A stretch of DNA of 64,000 bases from Paenibacillus sp. PL2-23 (GCF_040834005.1 NZ_CP162129.1:3248001-3312000), one strand, 5' to 3'; shown: positions 33,067 to 42,260, counted from the stretch's first letter. Translations and numbers: made by a program. Notes: a model not told the origin generated them from the letters alone.

Positions 33067-33870
33067 CTATAGGTTATAAAATAATTTCGTATTGCGCAGC
33101 AGGGCTGAAGCCGCCTCTGCAACCGGAATGCCTTTGATCTCCGCCAGCCGCTCCGCTGCCGCCTTCACCATCTGCGGCCTTGTGGGCATGCCTTCGAACG
33201 GTCCGTCGAACGGCCAAGGCCCGTCCGTCTCCACCATCATCAGCTCCAGCGGATAGCGCCGCGCCAGCTCGGCAATTTCCTCCTCGTATACGATGTCCGG
33301 CGTAACGGAGATGAAATAGCCCGCTTGCGCCATTCGGCTTGTCGTCTCGGCGCTTCCCTTGAACCAATGAAAGTGCGCCCGCTTTACGCCATGCTTGCAC
33401 AGCAGCTCACAGGCCTTATCCGCGTCCTCATATACGGCATGGAGCACGATGGGACGATTCAGCTCCGCAGCCAGCCTCACGAAAGCCTCCAGCAGCTTCA
33501 GATGACGCGCTTCATCGAACGCCTCTCCCTTCGCCTGCCGCTCCGTCCGCATATAATAGGGCAGCCCAACCTCTCCAATCGCGAACGGCTCTCCCGAAGC
33601 ATGTCTATGGCGTATCCAAGCCAACAGCCTCTCTCGCTCCTCCTCCGAAGGCGGCTCCTGCTCGGGATGAAAGCCGTATGCCGGCAGTACCTGGCCCGGG
33701 TAACGAGCTGCTAGCGCTGCGGTCCGCTTGCAGGACGCCAAGTGCATCGAGACGGCGACCACCGCCTGTACGCCTTCGCGGAACGCCGCTTCAAGCAGCC
33801 GCTCCTGCTCCGCATCCTCATACAGCTCGGCATGAATATGCGCATCGATATAGCTTAGCCTGTCAGTCAT
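33067..33870 (-). CDS. TatD-family metal-dependent hydrolase in the thiamine-precursor operon
   Basis: A 267-residue amidohydrolase-superfamily protein of the TatD type. The HxH metal motif is IDAHIHAEL, the bridging Glu is in AIGEVGLPYY, histidines are in IVLHAVYED and AHFHWFKGS, and the final Asp is in MVETDGPWPF. It overlaps the ATPase gene upstream by eight bases, so it is the last cistron of the TPP-riboswitch operon. TatD proteins usually act as nucleases or phosphodiesterases. Location suggests a role on an imported pyrimidine precursor, for example deformylation as done by YlmB; this is inference only. Confidence 0.8.
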   Translation of the reverse strand: MTDRLSYIDAHIHAELYEDAEQERLLEAAFREGVQAVVAVSMHLASCKRTAALAARYPGQVLPAYGFHPEQEPPSEEERERLLAWIRHRHASGEPFAIGEVGLPYYMRTERQAKGEAFDEARHLKLLEAFVRLAAELNRPIVLHAVYEDADKACELLCKHGVKRAHFHWFKGSAETTSRMAQAGYFISVTPDIVYEEEIAELARRYPLELMMVETDGPWPFDGPFEGMPTRPQMVKAAAERLAEIKGIPVAEAASALLRNTKLFYNL

Positions 33871-34636
33871 GCCGCGACTCCTCTCCCTCCGCCCCTTGCA
33901 AACGCCGTAACAGCCTTCCCCTCAGCTCCATGAACCGCGCGTCCTCCCACAGCTCCTCCCGGCGCGGACGCTCGAACGGAACAGCTATCTCATCCACGAT
34001 CTCTGCCGGAGACGAGGACAGCACCAGTATGCGATCGGACAAATACAGCGCCTCTTCGATGCTGTGCGTAACCAGCAACACCGACCTCCTATTCTGCTCC
34101 CACAACGAGAGTAGCCACTTCTGCATCTGTCCCCGGGTAAGCGCGTCCAGCGCGCCGAACGGCTCGTCGAGCAGCATGAGGGGCTGAGGCGACAGCAGCG
34201 CTCTCAAGAACGACACGCGCTGCCTCATCCCGCCCGATAACACATGGGGATACGCGTCGGCGTAAGAGTCGAGGCCGATGCGTCTCAGCCATTCCCCAGC
34301 ACGCGCTCGCGCCTCCTTCCTCGACACGCCCGCGACCGAGAGAGACAGCTCAATATTGCCTATGACGGTTCGCCATGGGAGCAGCGACGCCTGCTGAGGC
34401 ATATACGCCACATGGCCGGTCTCGCCCGTCGTTTCTCTGCCGCCGATATGCACTTCGCCGGACGATGGTCTCGCAAGTCCCCCGATGATGCTGAACAGCG
34501 TCGTCTTGCCGCTGCCCGAAGGACCGATGATGGAGACAAATTCGCCTTCCGCGACGCGAAGCGACACATGGTGCAGCACCTCCTGCTCACCGCGTTTATC
34601 TGCAAATGTCTTGCTTACGTTCCGCACCTCAAGCAT
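33863..34636 (-). CDS. thiZ: ABC transporter ATPase, ThiZ type
   Basis: A 257-residue nitrate/taurine/aminopyrimidine-type ATPase. It has Walker A GPSGSGKTT, a Q-loop YMPQQASLLPW, the signature LSGGMRQRVSF, Walker B LMLLDEPFGALD and an H-loop LVTHSIEEAL. It energises the ThiX permease; the operon's TPP riboswitch and ThiY-type binding protein point to uptake of a hydroxymethyl- or formylamino-pyrimidine precursor of thiamine. It overlaps thiX and the TatD-like gene by eight bases each. Confidence 0.88.
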   Translation of the reverse strand: MLEVRNVSKTFADKRGEQEVLHHVSLRVAEGEFVSIIGPSGSGKTTLFSIIGGLARPSSGEVHIGGRETTGETGHVAYMPQQASLLPWRTVIGNIELSLSVAGVSRKEARARAGEWLRRIGLDSYADAYPHVLSGGMRQRVSFLRALLSPQPLMLLDEPFGALDALTRGQMQKWLLSLWEQNRRSVLLVTHSIEEALYLSDRILVLSSSPAEIVDEIAVPFERPRREELWEDARFMELRGRLLRRLQGAEGEESRHD

Positions 34637-35420
34637 TCGGCTTCACCTCTTCCTTCGCCGGCCGCCAGCGGATCACCAGCTTCTCCGCCAGCGCGACCAG
34701 CCCGAACAGCGCCAGGCTGACCACGATGATCAGAATGGCGGCAGCGAATGCCCGCTCCGGCATAAATCCCCGGGTAGACAGCACCATGTAGCCCCCAAGG
34801 CCCAGCTTCGGCGACAGCATCTCCGCGAACGAGGCGCTCAGCACGCTGTAGGAGGCTGCGATCTTCAGCCCTGAGAACAATCCCAGCGCAGCGCCCGGCA
34901 GCTCCAGCCTCCAGAACAGCGTCCACTTCCCGCTGCCGATCATTTGCATATATCGCCGCAAGCCCTCGTCCGTCCCGGACAGGCCGCCCAGCATAGCGAC
35001 GCTGACAGGGAAGAAGCAGACCAGCATCACAAGCAGCGCCTTCGGCAGCATGCCGTAGCCGAACAGCATCGTCATGATCGGGGCAAGGATGACGATGGGC
35101 ACATTCTGCGACAGGATAAGCAGCGGATAGACGCCTCTGCGCGCGCCCGGCAGCAAATGCAGCAAAGCGGCGAGCCCGAAGCCCGCCGCCGATCCCCCCG
35201 CAAAGCCGATAAATGCCAGTCCAATCGTCGCGGCTGCATGCTCAATCAACCTCGGCCACACATTCGGCTTCAGCACCTCCTGCGCGACACCGGCCGGCGA
35301 CGGCACAATCCACTCCTCCACCAGGGAGAAGGAGACCGCCGCTTGCCATACGCCAAGCACGGCGGCCAGCACAACGAGGGGCGGCCATATGCGGGACCAG
35401 CCCGCCGTTTTATTGCCCAT
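34629..35420 (-). CDS. thiX: ABC transporter permease, ThiX type
   Basis: A permease of about 263 residues from the SsuC/TauC/ThiX family, with six hydrophobic segments and an EAA-like loop (DEGLRRYMQMIGSGKWTLFW). It begins inside the preceding gene: the frame opens at TTG 35435, but ATG 35420 behind GAGAA is preferred. Function as the membrane channel of the thiamine-precursor importer is inferred from the riboswitch and neighbours. Confidence 0.86.
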   Translation of the reverse strand: MGNKTAGWSRIWPPLVVLAAVLGVWQAAVSFSLVEEWIVPSPAGVAQEVLKPNVWPRLIEHAAATIGLAFIGFAGGSAAGFGLAALLHLLPGARRGVYPLLILSQNVPIVILAPIMTMLFGYGMLPKALLVMLVCFFPVSVAMLGGLSGTDEGLRRYMQMIGSGKWTLFWRLELPGAALGLFSGLKIAASYSVLSASFAEMLSPKLGLGGYMVLSTRGFMPERAFAAAILIIVVSLALFGLVALAEKLVIRWRPAKEEVKPNA

Positions 35421-35712
35421 CGGGATATTTCTCAAGCAGCCGGTCCATCGAGGCGCCGCTCTCCGGGTTATAATAAATTTTGATCTGCGAAATGACGGAG
35501 GCGCAGCCCATCTCCGCCATCGCTTCGTTCATCCGCTGCACCACCGCCAGGAGCTCGGCCAGCTCCCCTTCCATCGTCGTCTCCAGCGGAGCGACGCGGT
35601 AAGGAACGCCCGATGCCTTTATGATGTCGATTGCGCGATCCACGTAAGGAAGCACACTGGCTCCCCCCGGCGTGCTTGGCAATATCTGAATGCTGACCAG
35701 CGCGTTAGCCAT
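35410..35712 (-). CDS. MTH1187/YkoF-type small thiamine-binding protein
   Basis: A 100-residue ferredoxin-like-fold protein of the MTH1187/YqgV family, beginning MANALVSIQILPSTPGG and with the APLETTMEGE segment. Homologues bind thiamine or its pyrimidine, and YkoF is encoded with a thiamine-precursor transporter in Bacillus. It lies between ThiY and ThiX genes under the riboswitch. A cytosolic carrier or sensor role is inferred. Confidence 0.85.
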   Translation of the reverse strand: MANALVSIQILPSTPGGASVLPYVDRAIDIIKASGVPYRVAPLETTMEGELAELLAVVQRMNEAMAEMGCASVISQIKIYYNPESGASMDRLLEKYPDGQ

Positions 35713-35743
35713 ACGATCCCTGCTTTCTGCTTGATGTTAGCCG

Positions 35744-36778
35744 TTATTCCGGCAAAAACTCGTTCGTGAACGCTTGCTCCGCGTCCAGCTCCTTCTCCAG
35801 AAGCCCGCGCTCGAACATCCAGTCCGCGTAGCTGTCCCACACGCTCAGCTTCTGCTCACCCCAGCGCGCCGCGTCGTCCTGGTAGCGAGGGCTTAGCCAC
35901 TTCTGGCTCGCCTTCACCAGCTCCGGATTCAGATCGGGCTCCGCCGCGATCAGTATATCCGCCGCTTCCTCCGGCTGGTCAATCGCATACTGATAGCCTG
36001 CGGCAGCGCCCGCCGTGAATGCCTTCACCAGCTCCGGACTGTCGGCGATCAGCTTCTCGCTCGTGACGAGCACAGGCGTATAATAATCCAGCTTCTCGCT
36101 GTAATCCGTGAGGTAGACCATGTTCAGCTCTTCCCCGCGCAGCTCCGCCTCTACACCCGTCCAGGCATAATAGATCCAGGCGAAATCGATATCCCGCTTC
36201 ACAGCCGCGAAGAAATCGCTGTCGCCTATGCTCATGATGTCGACCTTGCCGACATCTCCGCCGTCCTCGCGCATGAGCGCATCGATGACCGCTTCCTCCA
36301 CCGGAGCGCCCCAGCCGCCATAACGCATGCCCTCGAACTTCTTGGGCGAATCGATGCCCTTCTCCTTTGGTGAAGCGAAGCCCGACGTATTATGCTGAAT
36401 GACCGCCGCGATCGACACCAGCGGCACCTCCGCAATACGCGCCATCGTCACCGATTCCTGATAGCTGACGCCGAATTCCGCATTGCCTGCGGCAACCATC
36501 GCGTCGGCCCCCTCTTGCCCTGGCTGTATAATCTCGACCTCAAGCCCCTGCTCCTCAAAGAAGCCTTTGTCCCGAGCAACATACAGGCCCGTATGATTCG
36601 TATTGGGCGTCCAGTCCAGCACAACCTTCACTTTCTCCAGAGGCTTGTCCGCCGAATGATTCCCTTCCTTGCTGGCCGCCCCCTCGTTCCCGTTATTTCC
36701 GCCGCATCCGGCGATTGCCATTGCAAGCGCAAGCGTCGTCAGCGCACGACCCCATTTTCCTTTTGTATGGCTTCCCAT
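35744..36778 (-). CDS. thiY: Thiamine pyrimidine-precursor-binding lipoprotein, ThiY/NMT1 type
   Basis: A 344-residue solute-binding lipoprotein. The signal ends in the lipobox LAMAIAGC, followed by a charged linker. The NMT1/THI5-like body shows VVLDWTPNTNHTGLYVA, DKGFFEEQGLEVEI, NAEFGVSYQES and GWGAPVEEAVI. This motif set marks binding of N-formyl-4-amino-5-aminomethyl-2-methylpyrimidine or related compounds in ThiXYZ systems. It is the first gene after the TPP riboswitch and its terminator. Confidence 0.92.
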   Translation of the reverse strand: MGSHTKGKWGRALTTLALAMAIAGCGGNNGNEGAASKEGNHSADKPLEKVKVVLDWTPNTNHTGLYVARDKGFFEEQGLEVEIIQPGQEGADAMVAAGNAEFGVSYQESVTMARIAEVPLVSIAAVIQHNTSGFASPKEKGIDSPKKFEGMRYGGWGAPVEEAVIDALMREDGGDVGKVDIMSIGDSDFFAAVKRDIDFAWIYYAWTGVEAELRGEELNMVYLTDYSEKLDYYTPVLVTSEKLIADSPELVKAFTAGAAAGYQYAIDQPEEAADILIAAEPDLNPELVKASQKWLSPRYQDDAARWGEQKLSVWDSYADWMFERGLLEKELDAEQAFTNEFLPE

Positions 36779-36839
36779 GCTGCATCCCTCTCCCTGTCTG
36801 TTCAGTTGTTGGTGCCATTGACGGCTCTCCGTTCATACG

Positions 36840-36870
36840 AAAAAAAACGCCCCCCGGATACGGAAGACGT
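36840..36870 (-). terminator. Expression-platform terminator of the TPP riboswitch
   Basis: On the minus strand ACGTCTTCCG pairs fully (with G-T pairs) to CGGGGGGCGT around a TATC loop and is followed by eight T residues. It lies between the aptamer and thiY, so TPP binding would end transcription here. Confidence 0.9.
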
Positions 36871-36907
36871 CGTGTTGTCGGCTGTCTCAAGCTGCTAAGC
36901 TAAGCTT

Positions 36908-36997
36908 CGATTCCTACGCCGGCATTATCCGGATCAGGTTATACGGGTCGGAATGTGTGGCATTCCCTCTCAGCCGGCTCCTCCAGCTCCCCGGAAT
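36908..36997 (-). promoter_or_regulatory. TPP riboswitch (thi box)
   Basis: The aptamer is complete on the minus strand: GGGGAGC, the universal GGCTGAGAGGG pyrimidine-sensor helix, then GACCCGTATAACCTGATCCG and GGATAATGCCGGCGTAGGAA. Together with the terminator at 36840-36870 it forms an OFF switch for thiY and the downstream importer genes. Confidence 0.97.
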
Positions 36998-37054
36998 ATG
37001 CAATTCTCGTCAATAACGTTTCCATTATAGCAGACTGCGACCAGAATGCCAGCC

Positions 37055-38170
37055 TTATTTTTCCGCCTGCAGGCTTCTCAGCCCTTCGGCCGCCTCCGCG
37101 CGATACCGCTTTCGAATGCCAACAACAAGCATCGCGAGTGGAAGCACAATCTGGAACAGGGGCACAATCTTAAGGGTAATGTCGAGCCCGATCCAGATGT
37201 GGTACGTATTGTTAGGCTCCAGGAAGCTCATGCCATAGATGAACGCCCCAATCGGGAATACCAGGCTGCGCTGCGAAATGCCCGTTACCGCGTTAACCGT
37301 TAAGATGGAGGCGATGAACAGCGTTGTTATTTTGACATATAAGCCGGTGTACAGGAGCAAGGTTACAATAATATCAAGCCGCTCCAGGAAGTTCGCCAGC
37401 CGCACAAGCTGCACGACCTGCAGCAGAGGCAGCGCCGTCAGCGCGGACAGCTGGGGTCCCAGCACACACATAATGAGCATATTCATCCCGACTAGAAACG
37501 CGGATACGATCAGATAGGCTTTATACGATGCGGGCCCTATCAGGTTCTTCTCCTTGACCAGACTCCAGAACACCAGCATAACGACCATCTGTCCGAAGGG
37601 GAACGAGAGCAAATCCGGGAACACCGCCTGCACAATCGGCATGGGACCGTTCTCCATCATCGGCAGGAGCCGCCCAAGCTTCACCAGACCGCTGGAGAAT
37701 ACGAGCAAAATAAGCAATCCGTAGCTGATGACGACTACAGGCAGGAGCAGCTGGACGACTCGCACGAATACCTCGACGCCCTTGCTCGCCGTATACGCGC
37801 TGACAAGCAATATAATAAGCATAATGATCCATTTCGGCGTAAATCCGAGCAGCGCCATCGTTGTCAGCTCACCGAAGTCGCGCACGTTCCGCATGGATTC
37901 ATACGCGAACCACATGGCTTGAATCACTCCCACGGCTCCGCCAATATATCGGCCGAAGTGGAACTTGTACAAATCCGCGATCCCGACACTGGGAGCCCGC
38001 TTCTGCAGCCGGATATACAAGACCAGCAGAATCAGTCCCACTGTCGCCGCAACGGTCATCGCAATCCACGAATCCTGCTTGGCCTTAATGCCCAGCTCGA
38101 ATAGCGGCGTGCTGCCAATCATAAACAACATGATGAGAATGGCCAGCTGGCTTTTGCCTATTTGCTGCAT
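37055..38170 (-). CDS. Spore germination permease, GerAB/GerKB type
   Basis: The B subunit of a GerA-type germinant receptor: a 371-residue amino-acid-permease-fold protein with about ten transmembrane segments. It begins MQQIGKSQLAILIMLFMIG and has FHFGRYIGGAVGV and ISYGLLILL. B subunits bind the germinant in the spore inner membrane. It is the last gene of an A-C-B ordered operon. Confidence 0.9.
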   Translation of the reverse strand: MQQIGKSQLAILIMLFMIGSTPLFELGIKAKQDSWIAMTVAATVGLILLVLYIRLQKRAPSVGIADLYKFHFGRYIGGAVGVIQAMWFAYESMRNVRDFGELTTMALLGFTPKWIIMLIILLVSAYTASKGVEVFVRVVQLLLPVVVISYGLLILLVFSSGLVKLGRLLPMMENGPMPIVQAVFPDLLSFPFGQMVVMLVFWSLVKEKNLIGPASYKAYLIVSAFLVGMNMLIMCVLGPQLSALTALPLLQVVQLVRLANFLERLDIIVTLLLYTGLYVKITTLFIASILTVNAVTGISQRSLVFPIGAFIYGMSFLEPNNTYHIWIGLDITLKIVPLFQIVLPLAMLVVGIRKRYRAEAAEGLRSLQAEK

Positions 38171-38202
38171 GTTTCCCCTCCTCCCCGCGGCCGCAAGCGT
38201 CG

Positions 38203-39411
38203 TCAGCTCCCTGCTTTCTTCTGCGCATCCTTGAAATTATTACCGCTCATGCCTGTGGAATTCAGCTTCATCTTGACCGTTGCTTCAACCTCTGTCTGAG
38301 GGAATACGTCCCGCCAGCTTCCGCTTATTTCCTTCCATTGCTTCGGATAGCTTCGGTAAATGAGCGTGCCGAAGCCGGTCACGTCGACGCCCTGCTTGCG
38401 AACGGCCTCCCAGCCGTCCAGCATCGTCGCTTTGATCTCATTCTCAATCCGGCGCTCCAGCTTCTCTACCTCTGCCGGCTTGCTCAGATCTCCGGGGCAG
38501 TTGTATTCCATGAGTATCCCTGTTGCCTCGACGTCTGCACGTATGAGCCACTTGCCGTTCCTCGGCTCCGGCTTCAGCCTGGTGGAGGCGGTCAATATTC
38601 TGGCGGACGAGGTTTCCTTGCCCTTCCCTTCATCGGAGCAGGAGAACGATACGGTGGTTTTGTCGATATGATCGGTCAGCCACATAGTGCCTCTGCTCTG
38701 GTCATCATCCAGCCAGCCGACGAGCTTGTCTCCCTGGATAAGTCCAAGCTCGCTTAGCCGCACCTTCGTCTGCGTGGTCGTCCCCCCCATCATGCCCGCG
38801 TTATCAGTGCCTTCCCCTGGACCGGCGATGACAAGTCCCGGAATGCTGGTTGCCTGCGTGCTGCCAAGCAGCTCCATCAACACGTCGTGAGCTGTCATCT
38901 GGCGGAACGAGGAGCTTCCCAGCTCCTGATTCGCTATCATCCGCTGGATCGCCGCCCCCGGTATTTGCTCCAGCGGGATCAGCTGCTCCAGCATGCGCCT
39001 GGCGCTGCCTTTGGACAGGAAGACGCTTACGGTTTCTCTGGAATCGTGATTTCTCAGGTACGCCTCCAGCAAGGGACCCAGTCCCTTGCGCGCCGCTTCC
39101 TGCCCGATCACAATAGATTGATTGTGGGAGAAATAGAGCCTGCGGCTCGTCTCCTCGCTCGCTTTGCTGATGGCGTATCGGAAGTTCTCACCGGTTGTCG
39201 AGAACACATTGACTGCAGCAGTCCCGCTCTCCCCCGTCTGGCTGGAGATCGCTTTGGGAATGACGATCTGATAGGACAACGTCCACTTGCCGTTATGCCA
39301 GTCGACACCCGTGGCCGAGATAATCGCTATATCATTCAGCTCCACGCGATTCCAGCAGCCCGTCTGAACCAGCAGGAGCAAGGCGCATATCATGAATCTG
39401 AGCATTCGCAT
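38203..39411 (-). CDS. Spore germination lipoprotein, GerAC type
   Basis: The C subunit of the germinant receptor, about 402 residues. A short signal peptide ends in the lipobox LLLVQTGC, followed by WNRVELNDIAIISATGVDW, the standard GerAC start. The C-terminal domain has GFGTLIYRSYPKQWKEI. The frame is open 51 codons further upstream into the GerAA gene, but ATG 39411 behind GAGGGGG starts the signal peptide and was chosen. Confidence 0.92.
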   Translation of the reverse strand: MRMLRFMICALLLLVQTGCWNRVELNDIAIISATGVDWHNGKWTLSYQIVIPKAISSQTGESGTAAVNVFSTTGENFRYAISKASEETSRRLYFSHNQSIVIGQEAARKGLGPLLEAYLRNHDSRETVSVFLSKGSARRMLEQLIPLEQIPGAAIQRMIANQELGSSSFRQMTAHDVLMELLGSTQATSIPGLVIAGPGEGTDNAGMMGGTTTQTKVRLSELGLIQGDKLVGWLDDDQSRGTMWLTDHIDKTTVSFSCSDEGKGKETSSARILTASTRLKPEPRNGKWLIRADVEATGILMEYNCPGDLSKPAEVEKLERRIENEIKATMLDGWEAVRKQGVDVTGFGTLIYRSYPKQWKEISGSWRDVFPQTEVEATVKMKLNSTGMSGNNFKDAQKKAGS

Positions 39412-39425
39412 CGCGGTTGCCCCCT

Positions 39426-40970
39426 CTATTTGCCGGAATGCCGCTGCGCGGGCGGGCGCTTGGCACTGCCCTGCCGCCGCGGATTGCGAAGATTCGTGTC
39501 CATGGGCCGCAGCACGATCGACCACCAAGGCTTGCGGACAAATATCCCCTTCAGCATTACCCATTTATTCGGTGAAGGGGCGAACGGGGACATATACGGC
39601 ACCCCGAACGAACGCAGCGACGTCAGGTGTACGATGATGAACAGCACCGATACATAAATGCCCAGAAATCCGAGCATGCCCGCCATGATCATAATGCCGA
39701 ACCGAAGAATCCTCGACGTTGCCGCCATGCTGGATTCCGGCATCACGAAATTCGAAATCGCCGTAAAGGATACTACGATAACCATGCCGGCGGACACGAT
39801 GCCCGCTTGCACAGCCGATTGCCCCAGCACGAGCGCGCCCACGATCGAGATGGCTGGACCAATTGCCCGCGGCATGCGCAGCCCCGCCTCGCGAAGCACC
39901 TCGAAGGTCATCTCCATCAGCAGGGCTTCCACCAGACCGGGGAATGGCACTCCTTCCCTCTGCGCCGCAAGGCTGATGAGCAGCGTCGTGGGCAGCATCT
40001 CTTGATGGAATGTCGTAATGGCGATATAGAGAGACGGGAAGATCATCGAGATGAGATAAGCGACATAACGGATTGTCCGGATGAACGTCGCGATGTCGAA
40101 GCGCTGATAATAATCCTCCGGCGAGTCGAAGAAGCTGAAGAACGTTGTGGGCGCAATCAACGCGATGGGAGAGCCGTCGACGAGAATGGCCACCTTGCCC
40201 TCCAGAATCGAAGCCGCGACCGTATCCGGCCTCTCCGTGTTCATCAGCGTAGGAAACATCGTAAACGATTCATCCTGTATAAACTCCTCAATATATCCGC
40301 TCTCCAGCACGCCGTCGATATCGATGGCGGCCAGCCTCCTGTACACTTCCTTCACTACGGCCGGATCCGCTACCCCATTCAAATATAGAACCGATACATT
40401 GGAATGGGTCTGCTCCCCAATCTTGTGCGTCTGCACATGCAGATTAGACGACCGGATAATGCGCCGAACGAGGCTGACATTCGTATGCACATCCTCGACA
40501 AAGCCATGCTGCGGTCCCCGGATCACCGTCTGCGTCTGTGGAATGGTGACGGCGCGCTGCTGGCCGCCATTCACATCGGCCAGCAGCGCCGTTACGCCGC
40601 CATCCGCCAGCAAGAGACAATGGCCATCCGCCATATATTGCAGCGCTTCCTCCATCGTCGACGTTTCCTTAACCGAGCTGATCGAGACGACGCAGGCTCG
40701 CATGGACGTGAGCAGCCGATCGCCCCGCTCCTCCGCATACGCGGGCAGCTCCATCGTCATCATCGGCGCGATGATGCTTTCGTTAATGGTTGCGGTCTCG
40801 ACGAGACCGTCAATATAAAGCAGAGCAATCTCCCTCTCGGGGGCTGCGTCGCTGCGGAATAATCGAATAACCAGATCGCTGCTGCTCCCGAACCTTGCGT
40901 TCACGGCATGCACGTTCGCTTGAAGCGACGCGCTGAGCGGCGTTTTTGCCCCTTGTTTGGTTTCGCTCAT
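39426..40970 (-). CDS. Spore germination protein, GerAA type
   Basis: The A subunit of the germinant receptor, 514 residues. It has a soluble N-terminal half (about 1-290, with ALLYIDGLVETATIN and RGPQHGFVEDVHTNVSLVRR) and a membrane half with four to five hydrophobic segments (PFPGLVEALLMEMTFEVLREAG, RAIGPAISIVGALVLGQSAV). These are hallmark GerA motifs. The ATG follows AGAGGGTGC. It heads the operon, which should be expressed in the forespore. Confidence 0.93.
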   Translation of the reverse strand: MSETKQGAKTPLSASLQANVHAVNARFGSSSDLVIRLFRSDAAPEREIALLYIDGLVETATINESIIAPMMTMELPAYAEERGDRLLTSMRACVVSISSVKETSTMEEALQYMADGHCLLLADGGVTALLADVNGGQQRAVTIPQTQTVIRGPQHGFVEDVHTNVSLVRRIIRSSNLHVQTHKIGEQTHSNVSVLYLNGVADPAVVKEVYRRLAAIDIDGVLESGYIEEFIQDESFTMFPTLMNTERPDTVAASILEGKVAILVDGSPIALIAPTTFFSFFDSPEDYYQRFDIATFIRTIRYVAYLISMIFPSLYIAITTFHQEMLPTTLLISLAAQREGVPFPGLVEALLMEMTFEVLREAGLRMPRAIGPAISIVGALVLGQSAVQAGIVSAGMVIVVSFTAISNFVMPESSMAATSRILRFGIMIMAGMLGFLGIYVSVLFIIVHLTSLRSFGVPYMSPFAPSPNKWVMLKGIFVRKPWWSIVLRPMDTNLRNPRRQGSAKRPPAQRHSGK

Positions 40971-41008
40971 AACGCACCCTCTATTTCCATGTTGCTTCTA
41001 TATTGGCT

Positions 41009-41037
41009 CATTATGGCTTTCTTTATGTATAGCTTCA
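41009..41037 (-). promoter_or_regulatory. Possible forespore (SigG-like) promoter of the gerA-type operon
   Basis: The minus strand reads TGAAGC, a 16-bp spacer and CATAATG, close to the SigG consensus (TGAATA and CATACTA), about 40 bp upstream of the GerAA start. Confidence 0.45.
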
Positions 41038-41105
41038 GCCTTCACCAACAAGGCGGGACTCCAATATGATGTACGGACTAAGCGAAACGGGAGGGAATGG
41101 GCCGC

Positions 41106-42173
41106 ATGAACAGCATCAGCTTGTGCATGATCGTGCGCAATGAAGAGGACAGCCTGGGACGCTGTCTGGCATCCGTGAAGGAAGCGGTGGACGAGATCGT
41201 CATCGTCGACACCGGCTCCACCGACCGGACCAAGGAAATTGCGTCTTCCTTCGGCGCCGTTATCTACGACTTCGAATGGATTGACGACTTTGCCGCCGCG
41301 CGCAATTACGCTTTCGAGCAGGCGACGCAGACCTTCATCCTGTGGCTCGACGCGGACGACGTGCTGGAGGAAGCGGATTTGCGGCGCCTGCTGACACTTA
41401 AATCGCAGAAGCTTCCGTATGACAGTATTACAATGAGCTATCATCTGAGCTTCGACTCTGCCGGCAATCCTGTCTACAGCCTGCGCAGGAATCGCCTGGT
41501 GCGCCGCAGCGCGGGCTTTCGCTGGCACGGTCCCGTCCACGAATATTTGGCCGTCTCGGGGCGCATCCATCATAGCGACGTTGCCGTCACCCATCGCAAG
41601 GAGCGGCAGCATACCGACCGCAACCTCCGCATTTATTTGAAGCGGCTGGAGGCCGGAGAAACGTTCACACCGCGGGATCAATATTATTTCGCCAATGAGC
41701 TTCGCGATCATTCTCGCCTGGAGGAAGCCGCCTCGTGGTATGACAAATTTCTGGCATCCGGCCGCGGCTGGGTGGAGGACGAGATTGGCGCCTGTATGAA
41801 GCAAGCAGATTGCTACGGGCGGCTTGGGCAATCCGACCGCCAGATCGCGTCGCTGCTTCGCACGCTGAGCTACGATATCCCGCGAGCCGAATTTTGCTGC
41901 CAGCTTGGCGCCGCCCTGCTGGAGCAGAAGCGTTACCAGCAAGCTGCCTACTGGTTCACACAAGCGACGCGGCTCGAGAAGCCGGTCCACCTGATGAGCG
42001 CCACGGACAACGCCGCTTGGACCTGGCTCCCCCATCTGCAGCTGACGGTTTGCTACGACCGAATGGGCGACCGCGCCAAAGCGATGGAGCATCACCGCAA
42101 AGCCCGCAGCTACAACCCGGATCACCCCAGCATCGTCTTTAACGAGCAATACTTCAACAGGACGAAGACGTAA
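41106..42173 (+). CDS. Family 2 glycosyltransferase with C-terminal TPR-like repeats
   Basis: A 355-residue cytosolic GT2. The N-terminal GT-A fold has SLCMIVRNEEDSLGRCL, VDEIVIVDTGSTDRT and the metal-binding FILWLDADDVLEE (DxD), with FRWHGPVHEYL as acceptor-side motif. From about residue 195 it continues in helical repeats (DQYYFANELRDHSRLEEAASW, CQLGAALLEQKRYQQAAYWF) like tetratricopeptide units. SunS-like peptide S/O-glycosyltransferases share this layout. No substrate peptide or polysaccharide cluster is next to it. ATG 41106 is better spaced from GGGAGGG than ATG 41097. Confidence 0.85.
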   Translation: MNSISLCMIVRNEEDSLGRCLASVKEAVDEIVIVDTGSTDRTKEIASSFGAVIYDFEWIDDFAAARNYAFEQATQTFILWLDADDVLEEADLRRLLTLKSQKLPYDSITMSYHLSFDSAGNPVYSLRRNRLVRRSAGFRWHGPVHEYLAVSGRIHHSDVAVTHRKERQHTDRNLRIYLKRLEAGETFTPRDQYYFANELRDHSRLEEAASWYDKFLASGRGWVEDEIGACMKQADCYGRLGQSDRQIASLLRTLSYDIPRAEFCCQLGAALLEQKRYQQAAYWFTQATRLEKPVHLMSATDNAAWTWLPHLQLTVCYDRMGDRAKAMEHHRKARSYNPDHPSIVFNEQYFNRTKT

Positions 42174-42224
42174 TCGGGCTCCCCTGGGGACCAGAAGCTC
42201 GTATTAGGCAGGGCATCCAGCTTA

Positions 42225-42260
42225 AAAAGCGGCGTTCCCTCAGATGGGGACGCCGCTTTT
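42225..42260 (+). terminator. Terminator after the glycosyltransferase gene
   Basis: AAAAGCGGCGTTCCC pairs with GGGGACGCCGCTTTT (one G-T pair) around a 6-base loop, giving a T run on the plus strand. Confidence 0.92.

Noticed and set aside
40998-42149. 383-codon antisense frame over the glycosyltransferase
   Set aside because: The plus-strand product has clear GT2 motifs; the antisense frame has none.
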